A stretch of DNA of 64,000 nt from Lamellibrachia satsuma (taxonomy: Eukaryota; Annelida; Polychaeta; Sabellida; Siboglinidae): contig BSQZ01000018.1 of NCBI GenBank assembly GCA_033239005.1, forward strand, positions 1,089,536-1,153,535, in the 5' to 3' direction. The notes beneath the pieces are model-generated. The model ran no database searches. It was not told where the DNA came from and saw only the letters and a list, made by a program, of their open reading frames with translations. The position numbers were made by a program, and so were the translations under genes. Of the stretch, positions 22,401 through 34,083 are shown piece by piece; position 1 is the stretch's first letter; every line of letters begins with the position of its first letter.

Positions 22401-23916
22401 ATCTTTGTACTGTTATTCCCAATTTCAACCCACCAACCATGTTATGCTATAAAAATCCATTCGATTCTGCTGTTGTTTAATTGATAAGGAAACATGGCTG
22501 AGTGATAATTTGTGTTCATAGAAAGCCTAGCAGGTGCATCTATGCATAGCATTTACCAAGGGCAGTTGTCATCCTGTTTGCTAGAAATAAAACAAAACAA
22601 TATTTCTAAAATGTGGCTTTGTTGATAACAATGATTATGGTAGTTATATTTACATCTACTACGAATAATATTAATCAGCCATTTTAGCTGTACACAAGTT
22701 ATTTAGCAATCATACTTTTCCAAATTTCTTCTTCTCTGACATTGCCTACTATTACTTAGATTCTTTGTATTTCTTAACCTTTCCTACTATTTGGGACATT
22801 TACTGTGCATGCTGGTAAATCAGTAGGTGGTCTACACATTCTATGAAGTACTGGGAGCCATATATTCATACAGTGTTTCATTATAATTAGTTTTGAAACT
22901 TTTGGAAAGATTTAGTTGGAAGTAGTTTTGAAAAAAGGGTTGTCCAATTGGACAATAGGTACATTAGTTTCCTAGCCCTTTGGAAAACCTTTGCACGATT
23001 TTCTTTAGTCTTTCACATCCATTAACTGACCTCGTTTATGAAAATCATGAAAATAATATACCTCGTTTTTCAGAAAAACAAAGCTGATACCCACCAGTCA
23101 CATGCAGTCATCACTTTCTGATTATCAATAAGAACCCTTGCTTCTGTAGTTTGGAGAAAAAACCAACAACATGGACACACTATGGTACTTTCTTGATTCG
23201 GGCATCTTTGACTATTAATTAATTGAAGATTAAAAATGTAAAGTGATATATATATTGGTCTTTTTTCATTTGATACTATTTTAAGTTTTCACCTGATTTA
23301 CATTATGAAAACATGTTACATGTTCAATGGCGCAATAGTACATCATCTTATGTCAATAAAGTAGTTTCTTGTATATTGTGAATACTCTAGTTAATGTCTC
23401 GGTTGTTTATGCAGAGATAGCTGCATCCTTTCTTGCATGATAGACATTGGTATGTCGACATTCCCTGGAAAAGAGAGAAGCCACAAAACACGTGCATGGA
23501 AACTGTTCAGATAAAATAAAATAATAAATGTAAACAGGTAAAGAACATCCCACCAATACTATAAAAAAAATTTATTTAACACATGTATCAGTTACAACAA
23601 GTTTAATTCTAAGAATTGAGCATCATTTTGCAATGTAAATCAGTGCGTGATGGTAGTAAAAAATATGCATATGTATGACTTTGAATTGATTTTTTTGGGT
23701 AATATGCCATATAGTCTTGGTCTTTCAAAAAAAGACATGTACAAATTAAATTCAGCAAACTTAATTTTTGACAGGTTGACTTGATTGCAATTATGCATGC
23801 CGTAAAAAAATGAAAGAGTTTATTGCATTCGGTTATAAACGATGGCATTATTGGTACAGAGAAAGTATGATAATGTAAATGTGGAAGAGTAATGTTTGGC
23901 CTGTTCTTCCCCACAG
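22401..23916 (+). other. Rest of intron 3
   Basis: No gene or repeat recognised; AT-rich with poly-A/T runs. Confidence 0.45.
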
Positions 23917-23996
23917 GGACTCAGACATGGCAAGCAGCAGAGCTCATAAGACAAGGTACAGGCATCTTTGACTACAGAAGGTCCACTGATATCCAG
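23917..23996 (+). CDS. KEN-domain kinase gene, exon 4 (activation segment, P+1)
   Basis: Acceptor ccccacag, donor cagGTGAAT; 80 bases, enters in phase 1 and leaves in phase 0. It encodes GTQTWQAAELIRQGTGIFDY and RRSTDIQ (residues 162-188). The APE motif of most kinases reads AAE here (Pro to Ala). STDI carries the conserved alpha-F aspartate at 186. Phases match exons 3 and 5 exactly. Confidence 0.9.
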
Positions 23997-24044
23997 GTGA
24001 ATGGTATTAAAAGGAATTGTCAGGCTTTGTAAGATATGTAAGAT

Positions 24045-24848
24045 AGGGTTGCTGTTTTTGCTGAGACAGTGGCAGAAACTGTCATAAACTTGTTTTCGCT
24101 AGTTTCTGACACTTTCTGCCAACAGAAACTGGCAGAAAATGTCAGAAACAACCAAGAGCTGTCTCACATAAACCACATGAATGTGAAACAATTAATTTAA
24201 ATGATAGGTCAAGTTGTGGAGAAATAGATAAGAGATTACATTTAAAATTCTGCATTTATTCTTACAAATTGTGAATAAATGGCATAAATACAAATGTGTG
24301 ACAAAAAAATCAAAGGTCTACAGCTACACTTATGAAAGTTAAATTAATTATAAATGCTTTGAGCTTTTTCAAGATTTTGCACTTTATAAGAACTATATAT
24401 ATAATACGTCTCAAAGGTTTCTATTTCACATCTTTTAGTACCATGGTTATCCACACTTTTCCTACCTAACGATGCATGTTTTACAATGTTACAGGAATTC
24501 AATAATTTTTCATTCAGGCCTTGAGGTACGAAGAACAATGTTGCAATCTATATATTTCCCAATTTTTGCTACTGAAGAAGAAACTCAAGGCCATTTTTGT
24601 GTATTTGCCCATTTTTGCCACTGAGAATGACTATGTAATCAGGAATTATCCCTGGTATCATTTATATTGATACAGATACATAATTAGTCCTAATTATAAT
24701 TTCTTGATTATAACAGTCTTTTTCTGGTGTTTATTGATAAACGATAGTTTCTGACAGTTTCCACAACTTTTGCCATCATAAACCTGTTTTCACCAAGACA
24801 GTATATACCGCAGTATTTACCGCCATGTGGCATAAGCCATGCAACCCT
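24045..24848. mobile_element. Possible MITE with AGGGTTGC termini
   Basis: AGGGTTGC at 24045-24052 and its complement GCAACCCT at 24841-24848 enclose 804 bases. Subterminal parts share CAGAAACTG/CAGTTTC and CATAAAC-TGTTTTC words. No matching target duplication was found, so the call is weak. Confidence 0.35.
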
Positions 24849-26880
24849 GGCTAGATTCAGTTACTACAGTTTATAAACTAATGTGGAAGTAAGAAAAAAG
24901 CATAAATCACATTAACCCATTAGACTCTGCACATTGAATTAAGCGTGTGCTGATTTTCCCTGGGTAACACAGGCAGATTTTTAAAATTATGGGTGCTTGT
25001 AGTTTTTAAGCTGTAGCTTCAAAGGTATTGATATCTTATAATTGCAAGTTATGTTTATTTTGAAGCAAATTGAAATATCTATGCAGTGGTGTAACCGTGG
25101 TGTATATATGCCTATTATATGTTGTCATTCTGAGGTGTGGAACTTTGGAAGTAAAACTTGTGAAAAAATATTGAGAGTGAAATTTGATATGATAGTCATA
25201 TTTTATTGCAATAACATCACCAACTACTGGCTCCACTCAAGTAAATGTTCTTTCTATGCATGGTACTGCACAAAGAATCTCATTTTGCACAAATGCACAT
25301 TGCATGTCAAACATCCAAAGCATGTCTCAATCGCATGTCCAGATGGCCGTTTCACTTTGTATTCGCAACACAAGATACAATACAAAGAATAACAACTTTA
25401 TTGCATTTGTCACATGTCATATCCAACGCAGCAATGTGAAATTATCATTTTTACAAGCAGCCAATAATTACAAGACTATTTTTAAAGTCCACTAATATCT
25501 GAAATATAGATAAATATAATTAATTACAAAGACAACTGACAGCGTCAATATAATAAAATTGTCAACAATGTCCAAAGCAACAACACCACCCATCCAGGCA
25601 CCGCCCAGGGGCCAGGGCTCGACTGTTTACATGCTCGTCAGGCCACATTTTTCTGTTTTATTTACTGATTTGCTTTATAATTCATTATATAACAACATAC
25701 ACAACTAACCACGTAATCTAAGCCGAGTAAATGGCACAAAACACACAATGTCAGTGTTGATACAGTCGACAAGCTGAATAAGACGGTGACCAAGCTACTC
25801 TTGGACAAGGAAAACCAACTGATGCTATCTTCATTAAAATTGGAGGGGGTAAAGACATTTTTTTATTTGATATGGAATGACCCATTTTCTTTCTAATACC
25901 TCTAAAGGATAACCTAGTTAAAATAAATAATAAAACATGAACTACCGACGATGTCGATCCTTGTAGTGTAGCAAACTAATTAGTTATTAATATTTGTTTA
26001 TGTAATAAAGGCATGACCTTTATGCTGTAACACTTATACAGATGTGTTTGGCCTAGGCCGGCACAGGGTCGCACGTTTCAGGCCCAGGCCTGGCCCATAC
26101 CCGCAGGCCAAAGAAGGGTAAGCCCGCGGCCTGCTAATTTTTTTAAAAGATAAACCTATTATCTTATAATAAAAACAAAACACAAATATACTGTAATACA
26201 TATGTATTGTTTTATTAAATAACATAAAAAATAATATATGAACATTGTATAATGTCCACTAGTACTGTGTGCTGGATGAGTTCTAGAAATCCAGCACTAC
26301 CAACTGCTTCAAACAGACGAATATCCTGAAGAAAAATAATCAACTTTTTATTGTTATTACTATTAAGTATCATAACATATTTTTATATATGGCTTTAATT
26401 TATTGGCTTATGGTTAGGGTAGGAGATTTGTTTATCTAACCCTAACTTAACCCTAATGCAAACCATAACCCTAATTTAAGTTGTTAATTGAATTAGCTCA
26501 ACTAAGTTAACTTAATTTAATTAATTAATGTTACCAGTAAGGGCAGTTAATTTGGTTTTAATTTATATTTCAATTAAATGTCACCCACTGGCACTGACAC
26601 CCAATGGCATTTCCAGCAGGCCTGCAGTCACTAGCCTGAGACAGATCAGATTCAGACATGTGTGAATTAGTACAAGTGTGAATGAATCAGTACTGGGGAA
26701 ATTGTAGACACTAAACAGTAAACACTAGTTAACACAACTGAAAAATACCAACTGGAGTGGGCACTGGGCAGTGCCCGGCCCGTGCAGGACACTAATACAT
26801 ACACATACATTGTTATTACAGAGCCAGTTTTTTTGGTAGTTTTTATACCTTCAGTTTTACTGACGCACTATGATTTGCAG
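24849..26880 (+). other. Rest of intron 4
   Basis: AT-rich. A GC-rich patch with GGCC/GGCCC words lies at 26045-26125, and a degenerate TTAGGG-like stretch (AACCCTAACTTAACCCTAAT and neighbours) at 26437-26475. No gene seen. Confidence 0.45.
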
Positions 26881-27080
26881 GTTTGTGGGATGGTCGCCTA
26901 CTACATCAAATCAAGGGGCAAACACCCGTTTGCTGCTCGCACACCTCATGACATAGAAACGAAGATCCTAGCTAATGAAACAGACTTGTCTGCACTGAAT
27001 GAGCCCCTTGTTGAAGATTTGGTCGTCAGCATGCTGAAACCTGAGCCAACAGACAGGCCATCAGCAGCAACTCTATTGAG
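26881..27080 (+). CDS. KEN-domain kinase gene, exon 5 (kinase C-lobe)
   Basis: Acceptor tttgcag, donor aggtgaga; 66 codons plus 2 bases. Residues 189-254 contain the alpha-F helix (CGMVAYYI), KSRGKHPFAA, which matches the IRE1 family KSRGxHPF region, and the alpha-H/I end LVVSMLKPEPTDRPSAATLL with the conserved Arg of DRPSA. The open frame to the left of 26881 is intronic. Confidence 0.92.
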
Positions 27081-27452
27081 GTGAGAGGAGTGATGTTGCA
27101 CACTGTCATTGTTTTATGACACAGTGGTCATTGCAGAAATTTGGATTGTGGTCATTGTTGAAGATTTTAAGGCAATTCTGTTATCTGCAAAAAAACATTG
27201 GTTTTTGTTTAGATGAAATAAACACGTTTTCTGACAATACTATATGTGCTGTTGTATGAGGTTTTGGAAATTGTTTTATATTGTTCCATTCTATTGGTTG
27301 CTTTTGAACAGCTTCCCACAAGGAGTAAACATAACTTGAATTTTCCAGTGGCCCAATAAAACATAAAATGACACCCAGTAGTCACATAGCAGTTAACTGT
27401 GAAACAAGATATAAAACATAAATGGTTGTAACCTTGTGGTGTATGTTTTCAG

Positions 27453-27530
27453 ACACCCATACTTCTGGACTGAAGAGAAACGGTATAAGTTTCTAACAGC
27501 CGTTGGCAATGAACCAGAGATTGTGGACAG
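27453..27530 (+). CDS. KEN-domain kinase gene, exon 6 (kinase-KEN junction)
   Basis: Acceptor gttttcag, donor caggtggg; phase 2 in and 2 out. Encodes HPYFWTEEKRYKFL followed by TAVGNEPEIVDR (residues 256-280). The HPFFW-x3-RY-x-FL pattern followed by VGNE is the linker into the KEN domain in IRE1/RNase L proteins, with a wording close to RNase L. The 6.5-kb intron that follows contains a whole LINE and a BED-like zinc-finger ORF. Confidence 0.9.
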
Positions 27531-28430
27531 GTGGGTCGCTATCTGTTCCGGTGTAACAATGCATTGAACTGTTGATGCATCGCCATAGTCGATGTGACAG
27601 TACAATACTATCGATAGTTAATTAGAATATCAATTGTTATTGTTGATGGTACACTGAACTATCAATAGTAAAGATAGTGGGCGAAACAATTCAGTGGGGC
27701 TACTTGTGTCACTGTAGTAATAGAGGTAAACATTTTTTTTCAGTTATATTTGATAATTTAGTTTATTTATCAACAAGAATTGTCGATTACAGCTGCATCA
27801 TTCATGGATCCAGCATTTTTAAACATTTCACTAAGAATAAATCATAAAAACGCTCATAGAAACGCTCTTAGAAATGCTCCTAACTTACAATGAGGTTAGT
27901 CTTTTTCCAGTTCTGATGTACAAGCATACGTAGTAACAGCTGCTCAAAATCTTAATCCTAACTAACCATTCAAAGTTCTTTAACTAATAGTTCAATTTAT
28001 AACACAAGTCAAACTAGATACTGTTAACTGTACCAAAAATTAAATAACTGCTACCTTCTAGGATTCCCAAAATAACTTTAACTTTGAAATAAAAATTTTC
28101 CCGCCACATTAAAGTAAACAAAGGAAAAAAGAACCCCAAGCAACACTCGACATACAAAAATTAGCTACACATAAACATTAGTTAGACAAAACACTAGAAA
28201 TTAGTTAGACATAAATACATTTCTTCAACCGCCCTGCACAAAATCTTGACCTTATACTAATTTGGCCTTTTCATCAAGGCAACTCAATATACCCAGAGTC
28301 GCCCTGGGTATCACTCTTCATTTCTGTAACTCTTTCTCCCAGCACTGCCTTGATCCCTTGCACAACACTATAATATAAAATATATATATCTATAAGCAAT
28401 AAAAATAGTTACTCCAACTCAGTCTTAAAG
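27531..28430 (+). other. Intron 6 before LINE B
   Basis: AT-rich with several small inverted repeats (e.g. around ACTATCGATAGT at 27607). No gene recognised. Confidence 0.4.
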
Positions 28431-28499
28431 TAGACATAAAATAAATAAAACTAAAGTAGTCAGGTTATGGCAAGTAAAAAAAAACCAAGGACAAAAAAT

Positions 28500-29405
28500 A
28501 AAAATTACTCTGTATGGATGACCGATGATGATGACGTATGGATATGCACAGGGTGTAAAAAAAATTTCAAATGACCTAACCACAAATTGTTGGAATGGGA
28601 ATACTGTGATAAACATTAATGCATTGAATGTATCGAAATAACGGATAAAGAATATAAAATCATGACGGATAAACCACAAATTCACTGGTTCTGTCCACCA
28701 TGTGACACAAAAGTAATGAAAAACTTGAAAAATTAAAAAAGCTGCGAAGAAAGATGTCAGAAGTTCCTTAAGAAAGTGGAAGAGAGAATTATTGAACTAG
28801 AGAAAGAAATCAGAACCAAAGTGGACAAAACAAGAGTCAGTGAAATGATCAAAGAAGCTCAGTTGAAAAAAAAAACAAGCAAAGTCATCAGCCCAAACGA
28901 AGTTAAGGAAGTCGTACAAATTCAGGTAAAAGAACAGAACATGGAAACAAAAGACAGAGAAAAAAGACTCAACAACGTAATAATTTTCAACTTACCAGAA
29001 TCTACATCACAACTAAAAACTACGAGACAACAACATGACAAAGAACAAATTTTAGAAATGTATACAGAAATAAACAATAACTTCACAGACACTGATGTCA
29101 CAGAAACGAGGAGGCTTGGGGAAGCCAAGGAAAATGCAACCGGTCCCAGACCGGTTCTAATCACATTAACACATATTGACAAAAAACGAACCCTTCTTCG
29201 AAGGTTCCATCACATCAGAGAAAATGACAAGTTCAAAAACATAAAAATTGATCATGACAAAACTAAACAAGAAAGGGAGGAATCAAAAAAGTTTTATGAA
29301 GAAGCAAAGAGGCAGGAAGCTGCAGACAAGTCGGGGGAATACCTGTACAGAGTCAGGGGTCCACCATGGGAGAGAAAAATAAGAAAGATAAGGAAAAGCC
29401 AGTAA
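28500..29405 (+). pseudogene. LINE B ORF1: PHD finger, coiled coil, RRM-like domain
   Basis: Before the open frame, 28530-28735 reads VWICTGCKKNF, a stop, then HKLLEWEYCDKH, CIECIEIT and HWFCPPCDTKV: the Cys/His spacing of a PHD zinc finger. The frame 28776-29405 (209 codons) has a charged coiled coil (EERIIELEKEIRTKV) and an RRM-like core starting NNVIIFNLPES with VLITLTHIDKKRTLLRRFHH. It binds the element's RNA in related LINEs. The frame overlaps ORF2 by 40 bases. Confidence 0.75.
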
Positions 29406-31006
29406 AGACTACACATCCACCTAGAGTGACGGATGGTAAAACAAATGTAAATAAAAATAATCTTAATGACATAGGCAACATTCTGTGTTTTTATACCAAT
29501 GCTGACCAACTAAGGAACAAGCAAAATGAATTTGAACAAAGAATTAAAAAACTGAAACCCCACATAATAGCAATTAATGAGGTAAAACCAAAAAACCCCA
29601 AATGCACTGTAACCATACCAGAATTTTCCTTAGAAGGCTATACATTGTTCTCCAAAAATATAGAAAATAATGAAGGTAGGGGTATTATAATATACGTCTT
29701 AAATTCTCTATATGCAGAAAATACAAACCTGGTCAAGGAATGTTTATTTATAGAAATTAAACTTAAAAATAAAACCAAACTTCTCTTTGGATGCATATAT
29801 AGGAGCGATGGGGGGTCAGAAGAAAATAATGCAGAACTTCTAAATATGATTAGATCCACATCAGGACTTAAATATTCACACATTGTTATTACAGGAGATT
29901 TCAATCTCCCAGATATTAACTGGAAACATTGGACGACGAAATCAATTAACCCCAGCAACCTAAATTTAAAATTTGTAGAATGCCTTAGAGACACATTCAT
30001 GAATCAACATGTCTTAAATCCCACCAGAGGACAAGGCACAACCAACACAAACCTTTTAGATCTGATTTTATCAAACAAAGAAGACAACATAGGGGAAATA
30101 GAGTATCTCAGCCCTCTAGGTAAAAGTGACCACTGTGTCATTACATTCAATATTTTGTGCAAAGTTATAACAAATAAATACACTAAAAGACGGAAGCTAT
30201 TCAATAAGGCAAATTATGAAGGAATGAGGAAAGAGTGTGCAGATATGAATTGGGAAGGGAAATTTAAAGACTGTAAAGACAACGTTAACGACCAATGGGA
30301 AATCCTTAAAACAGTACTAAAATTATTAGAAGATAAATACGTACCTCAAAAAGAAGTTTCAAATTACAGAAAGGGAAATTTCCCCCTGAATGCAAACACC
30401 AGAAAACTAATTAGACATAAAAATAGACTATGGACAAGATACATTGAAACAAGGGATGGGACAAAATATCTAGAGTATTGTAAAAGCAGGAATAAAATCC
30501 GAGCTTTAACCAGAAAGCTCCGAAAGGCGTTTGAACAAAATGTAGCCATTCAAACTAAGAAAAACCCTAAAGTCTTCTGGAACTATTATAAATCAAAAAC
30601 TACAGTTAAACAAGGAATTGTGGAACTGAATATAGACCACACAAATCCGAAATCCCAAACAACAACTGAAGACGAAGAAAAAGCAAATATTCTTGCCAAC
30701 TACTTCTCCAGTGTATTCACTACTGAACAGACAGGGTCTATCCCAACTACACCCAAAGTAAACATTAAATTAGCGATGGATGAGCTAAAAGTAACTGAAA
30801 ACATAATATTACTAACATTAAAAGAACTTAATATAAGCAAATCGCCTGGCCCTGATGAAATTGGTGCCAGATTACTAATTGAGTTATCAGAAAATATCTG
30901 TTTCCCATTACAAAAAATATTTGAAACATCTATAAAACATCAAGTATTCCTGATGAATGGAAGGATGCCAAATATAAACACATGGAAATTGGAAAAAATA
31001 ATATAG
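29366..31006 (+). pseudogene. LINE B ORF2: endonuclease and start of RT
   Basis: 546 codons. Endonuclease: FYTNADQLRNKQNEF, IIAINEVKPK (Glu), GRGIIIYV, GCIYRS, VITGDFNLPDINW, NPTRGQ, LLDLILSN and LGKSDHCVITF (Asp-His). Linker: RHKNRLWTRYIETRD. RT begins with LNISKSPGPDEIGARLL and SIKHQVF..., then the frame joins GRMPN-region text directly to a late RT segment (KHMEIGKNN in the neighbouring frame), so motifs A to C, including the catalytic Asp box, are gone. Confidence 0.87.
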
Positions 31007-31821
31007 GTGAAAATGAATATTTCATGACAAGCAATAATGTTAAACATTCATTAGCCACCACAGATAAGCAAACTGACTTAGGTGTAAATTATCGTTTCAA
31101 AATTGTCATTTGATGATCACATAAACCAAGTGGTAAATAAAGCAACCAAAATGACAAAAATAATCCGAAGAACCTTCCAATTCCTAGACACACACACACT
31201 TTCTTGCCATTATATAAGACAATGGTTAGATCTCACCTAGAATATGCCGTAGCAGTATGGTATCCATATAAGATAAAACATAAAATAGCAATAGAAAACG
31301 TCCACAAAAGAACTTCCTGGTACGAGGGATTTATCATATATAGAAACACTAAAATTACCGAAGCTACCCACATTAGCATACCGAAGGCTAAGTGGAGACA
31401 TGATAGAAGTCTATAAAATAATGCACGAACTATACGATAATGAATCTGCACCAAACCTCCTGAAATGGGAGGATGTGACACTTAGATCAGGAAATAGAGG
31501 ACACTCCCTTAAAATATTTACCCAAAGAGCAAAAATAAATTTAAGAAAAAATGCATTCCCTCTTAGAGTGGCTGAACCATGGCATGGAATAATCTCCCAA
31601 ACTCTGTAGTACAAGCTAGATCAATTAACTCTTTTAAAAACAAATTAGACAAATTCTGGTCTACCCAAGCAAAAATATACGACTATGAATCTCCTTTAAC
31701 AATAACTAATGGAACCGGAAATTATGATATAAAAATATTTGATTCTGAAGATCTGATCATGGAGGAACCAACTGGATCCTGCGATCAGAATCGTCATAAG
31801 GTAAGGTTAGACTGCTCATAA
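31007..31821 (+). pseudogene. LINE B ORF2 C-terminal remnants
   Basis: Three short frames carry the region after RT: TTDKQTDLGV at 31060, PLYKTMVRSHLEYAVAVWYP at 31204, then LRSGNRGHSLKIF and LRVAEPWHGI / WNNLPNSVVQARSINSFKN to stop at 31821. Several frameshifts separate them. Confidence 0.82.
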
Positions 31822-31880
31822 AACAAAGCATATCCACCATAAACAGTCAAATTTATGGTGGATACGGTACGGTACGGTGT

Positions 31881-32920
31881 ATTATGTTGACTCCAATTTT
31901 ACGTAGAAATCCAGTTTTTCACACTCAAATAATAAGTTTTCAAAATGTGAGCAATGAATAGCTCGTAAATTATGGCTTTTGTCTAGAGCATCTATTTTAC
32001 AGCACTGACATTGACAAGTCGTTGTGTGTGCTGTTTTACAGCATTGCGAGGTCAAGGTTGTTCGTGAAACGTTTCCTATTCAAGTTTTAGCAAATTTTTA
32101 GCTAAAATATGTACACCCCTAACCTTCATATTGGTATACCCGATGACACAACTTCGTCTTCAGTTGAAGTTGTTGGCGTTCTCAGCAAGCTTTGTTAAGA
32201 AAAATTTCAAAACTTCACTTGTCAAAACAACACGTCGCCAGTGTGTCACAGAAATAGTGTCCTCTGTGACAAGGTGTCTTCTTTTTAAAATTACATGTTT
32301 TCTCTTCACCCAGTGAGCAAATCAGTCAAATGTAGCTGAAAAATGTTTGATGGATCGTATTATCAGCCACTTTTGGACAACTTTTCTATTTATTTTGCCC
32401 AATTGTGCACACTGTGGAACTTATGATGGACATTTTTATCATTAGCTTATGATAAAATTTATGAGCATCTTAGACTTAGTGAAACGCATTTTGAAAATGC
32501 TCTTAAAAATCTATGATGGATTCTGTGTTATGATGGATTTTTCTTATGAGCTCTTTGTCGTAGTGAAATCATGGATGAGAATTCCGGAATTCCGCGGATT
32601 TGGTCGCCCCCAGGGTCGATCTTGTTAATCGCCCAGATCCGTTGAGATATTGTTAGACCATATGGGGAGGGGGTGGGGGGGTCTTTATTTTTCATGATAA
32701 AGTATTATAGTCGATAGTCTGCCAAGGATCCGTCTGCCATACTTCGTAAACACACCTTTTAGTAGCCGCCATTGAAACTTCCAAGATATCCGAGAAAGCT
32801 TAATCGTGATTGGTTTTAAATCTATTCGTTCTTCCAATGCCGCGTGATGATAGAGTGAAACAGTGATTCGATGTTCAGCGTGTTTTGACTGGCGACCGAA
32901 CGGCTAATCAGCGATCGCGA
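31881..32920 (+). other. Intron 6, between LINE B and zinc-finger ORF
   Basis: No gene recognised. Repeated ATGATGGA/TTATGA words at 32420-32560 and a G tract at 32660-32680. Confidence 0.4.
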
Positions 32921-33009
32921 GATATTTGAGGTGGTTAGTCGAGCACATTTTCTGGGCTAGTCGAGCACGTGTAGATTTTACAATAAGCAAGCGGAGATTT
33001 CGTTTTGAA

Positions 33010-33417
33010 ATGAACCTACTATCGAAAGAAAATGAAGCATTGGTGAAAGAAATTGACAGAGATGTCAAAAGCAAGTTTCGTTGGTCATGGCTGGAAAAAA
33101 GTGTAACCGTGCGAGTGAAAATTGGGAAAAACACGGAAGATGTCATAGAAAAGTTGTTTGATTACATCGCCAAAACTTATGTGCCAGGGAAAGCGCAGTG
33201 TTTATACTGTGATGATACTATTAACTACGGATTGCGTGGTTGCGTCGCATTAGTTGAGCACGCTACAAAAGGAAAAAAAACATGCCGAGAAAGTTGTGTT
33301 ACGGCACTTGAATTATTCATTGGGGTCGGCATTTACAACTCCTACGAGTACTAGTACTACTACGTCTTCTGCCAGTGTCAATGAATATATATCTAATGAA
33401 TATGAATATAGTTTTTG
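33010..33417 (+). pseudogene. BED/C2H2-like zinc-finger ORF, transposase-associated type
   Basis: Frame from Met 33010: KSKFRWSWLEK, VRVKIGKNTEDVIEKLFDYI, then QCLYCDDTINYGLRGCVALV and EHATKGKK. The C-x2-C and later H...KH pattern with INYG-RG-AL-H is a single BED-like finger often found at the N-terminus of hAT-type transposase relatives. The run of eight A's at 33272-33279 shifts the frame; after it the other frame supplies the last His (KHAEKVV) and a Ser/Thr tail ending at TGA 33415-33417. Start choice is uncertain because the frame is open upstream to 32926. Confidence 0.55.
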
Positions 33418-33719
33418 AATGTAAGAACTTGTTACCTCTCAAAGTGAGACATTGGCAGAGAGATCATTGTATACAGAAGATTAAGGTTGAGAGACAGTGT
33501 GAAGAGAAATGTAGAAGAGGCAGTTGTGAAGAACAAAGTTAGAGATAATAGCAGTGGAGCATGCCAATAAGACGATGAAAAAGAATGCATGGGATTAAGG
33601 GGACGAGAAAGAAAGGTTTGGCTAACTAAGTTTTAACTTTGGAATTTTTGTTGTGATAATGATAATGCATGGATTTCATTTGTAATTTACATAATTATAA
33701 AGTTAGAATGATTTATAAA

Positions 33720-33990
33720 TAATAATGATTCTTTGAATTATGGGCCAACTTACTGACCATAAAATGCTCAAATTTCAGTGGCTTCAGTGGGCTTTGCCCC
33801 ATGGGGGCCCCACTGGGCTTCATTCTGGACCTGAATAAGGGGCTTCTGCCCTGGCAGAACACCCTAAAAAAAATTCTGCTGAAAATCCTAAAACCCATTC
33901 TCATCCCTGTGAAATGCTCTCCTGTTCCTTTATTTATGTAACTGTCAGAATATCTGTTCAACATGTACAACTGATGTTTCACTCATTCCA
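33720..33990 (+). other. Intron 6 end
   Basis: Contains a GC-rich patch with GGGCTTTGCCCCATGGGG and GGGGCCCCACTGGGC, of the kind seen in interspersed repeats. No gene. Confidence 0.35.
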
Positions 33991-33998
33991 TTTTTTAG

Positions 33999-34083
33999 TC
34001 ATGTACCAGAAAACAAAGGAAATGCTGTGAGACAGGCAATTGAATGCGCAAAGACAGACATTCTACCAAATGGACAAGACTGG
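33999..34083 (+). CDS. KEN-domain kinase gene, exon 7 (start of KEN domain)
   Basis: Acceptor ttttttag, donor tgggtaag; 1 base plus 28 codons, phase 0 out. Encodes VPENKGNAVRQAIECAKTDI and ends LPNGQDW (residues 282-309). The final Trp309 stands where RNase L has a tryptophan needed for RNA cleavage, just before the first long KEN helix. It is a short exon isolated between two repeat-filled introns. It is accepted because phases on both sides fit and the residues align with the family. Confidence 0.82.

Larger units (their letters stand above)
28440..31880 (+). mobile_element. LINE B, PHD-finger CR1-like element
   Basis: Second LINE family, sense with the host gene in intron 6. ORF1 28.5-29.4 kb, ORF2 29.37-31.82 kb, 3' tail of three TACGG units at 31863-31877. 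The RT core is deleted at about 30975. Confidence 0.85.
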
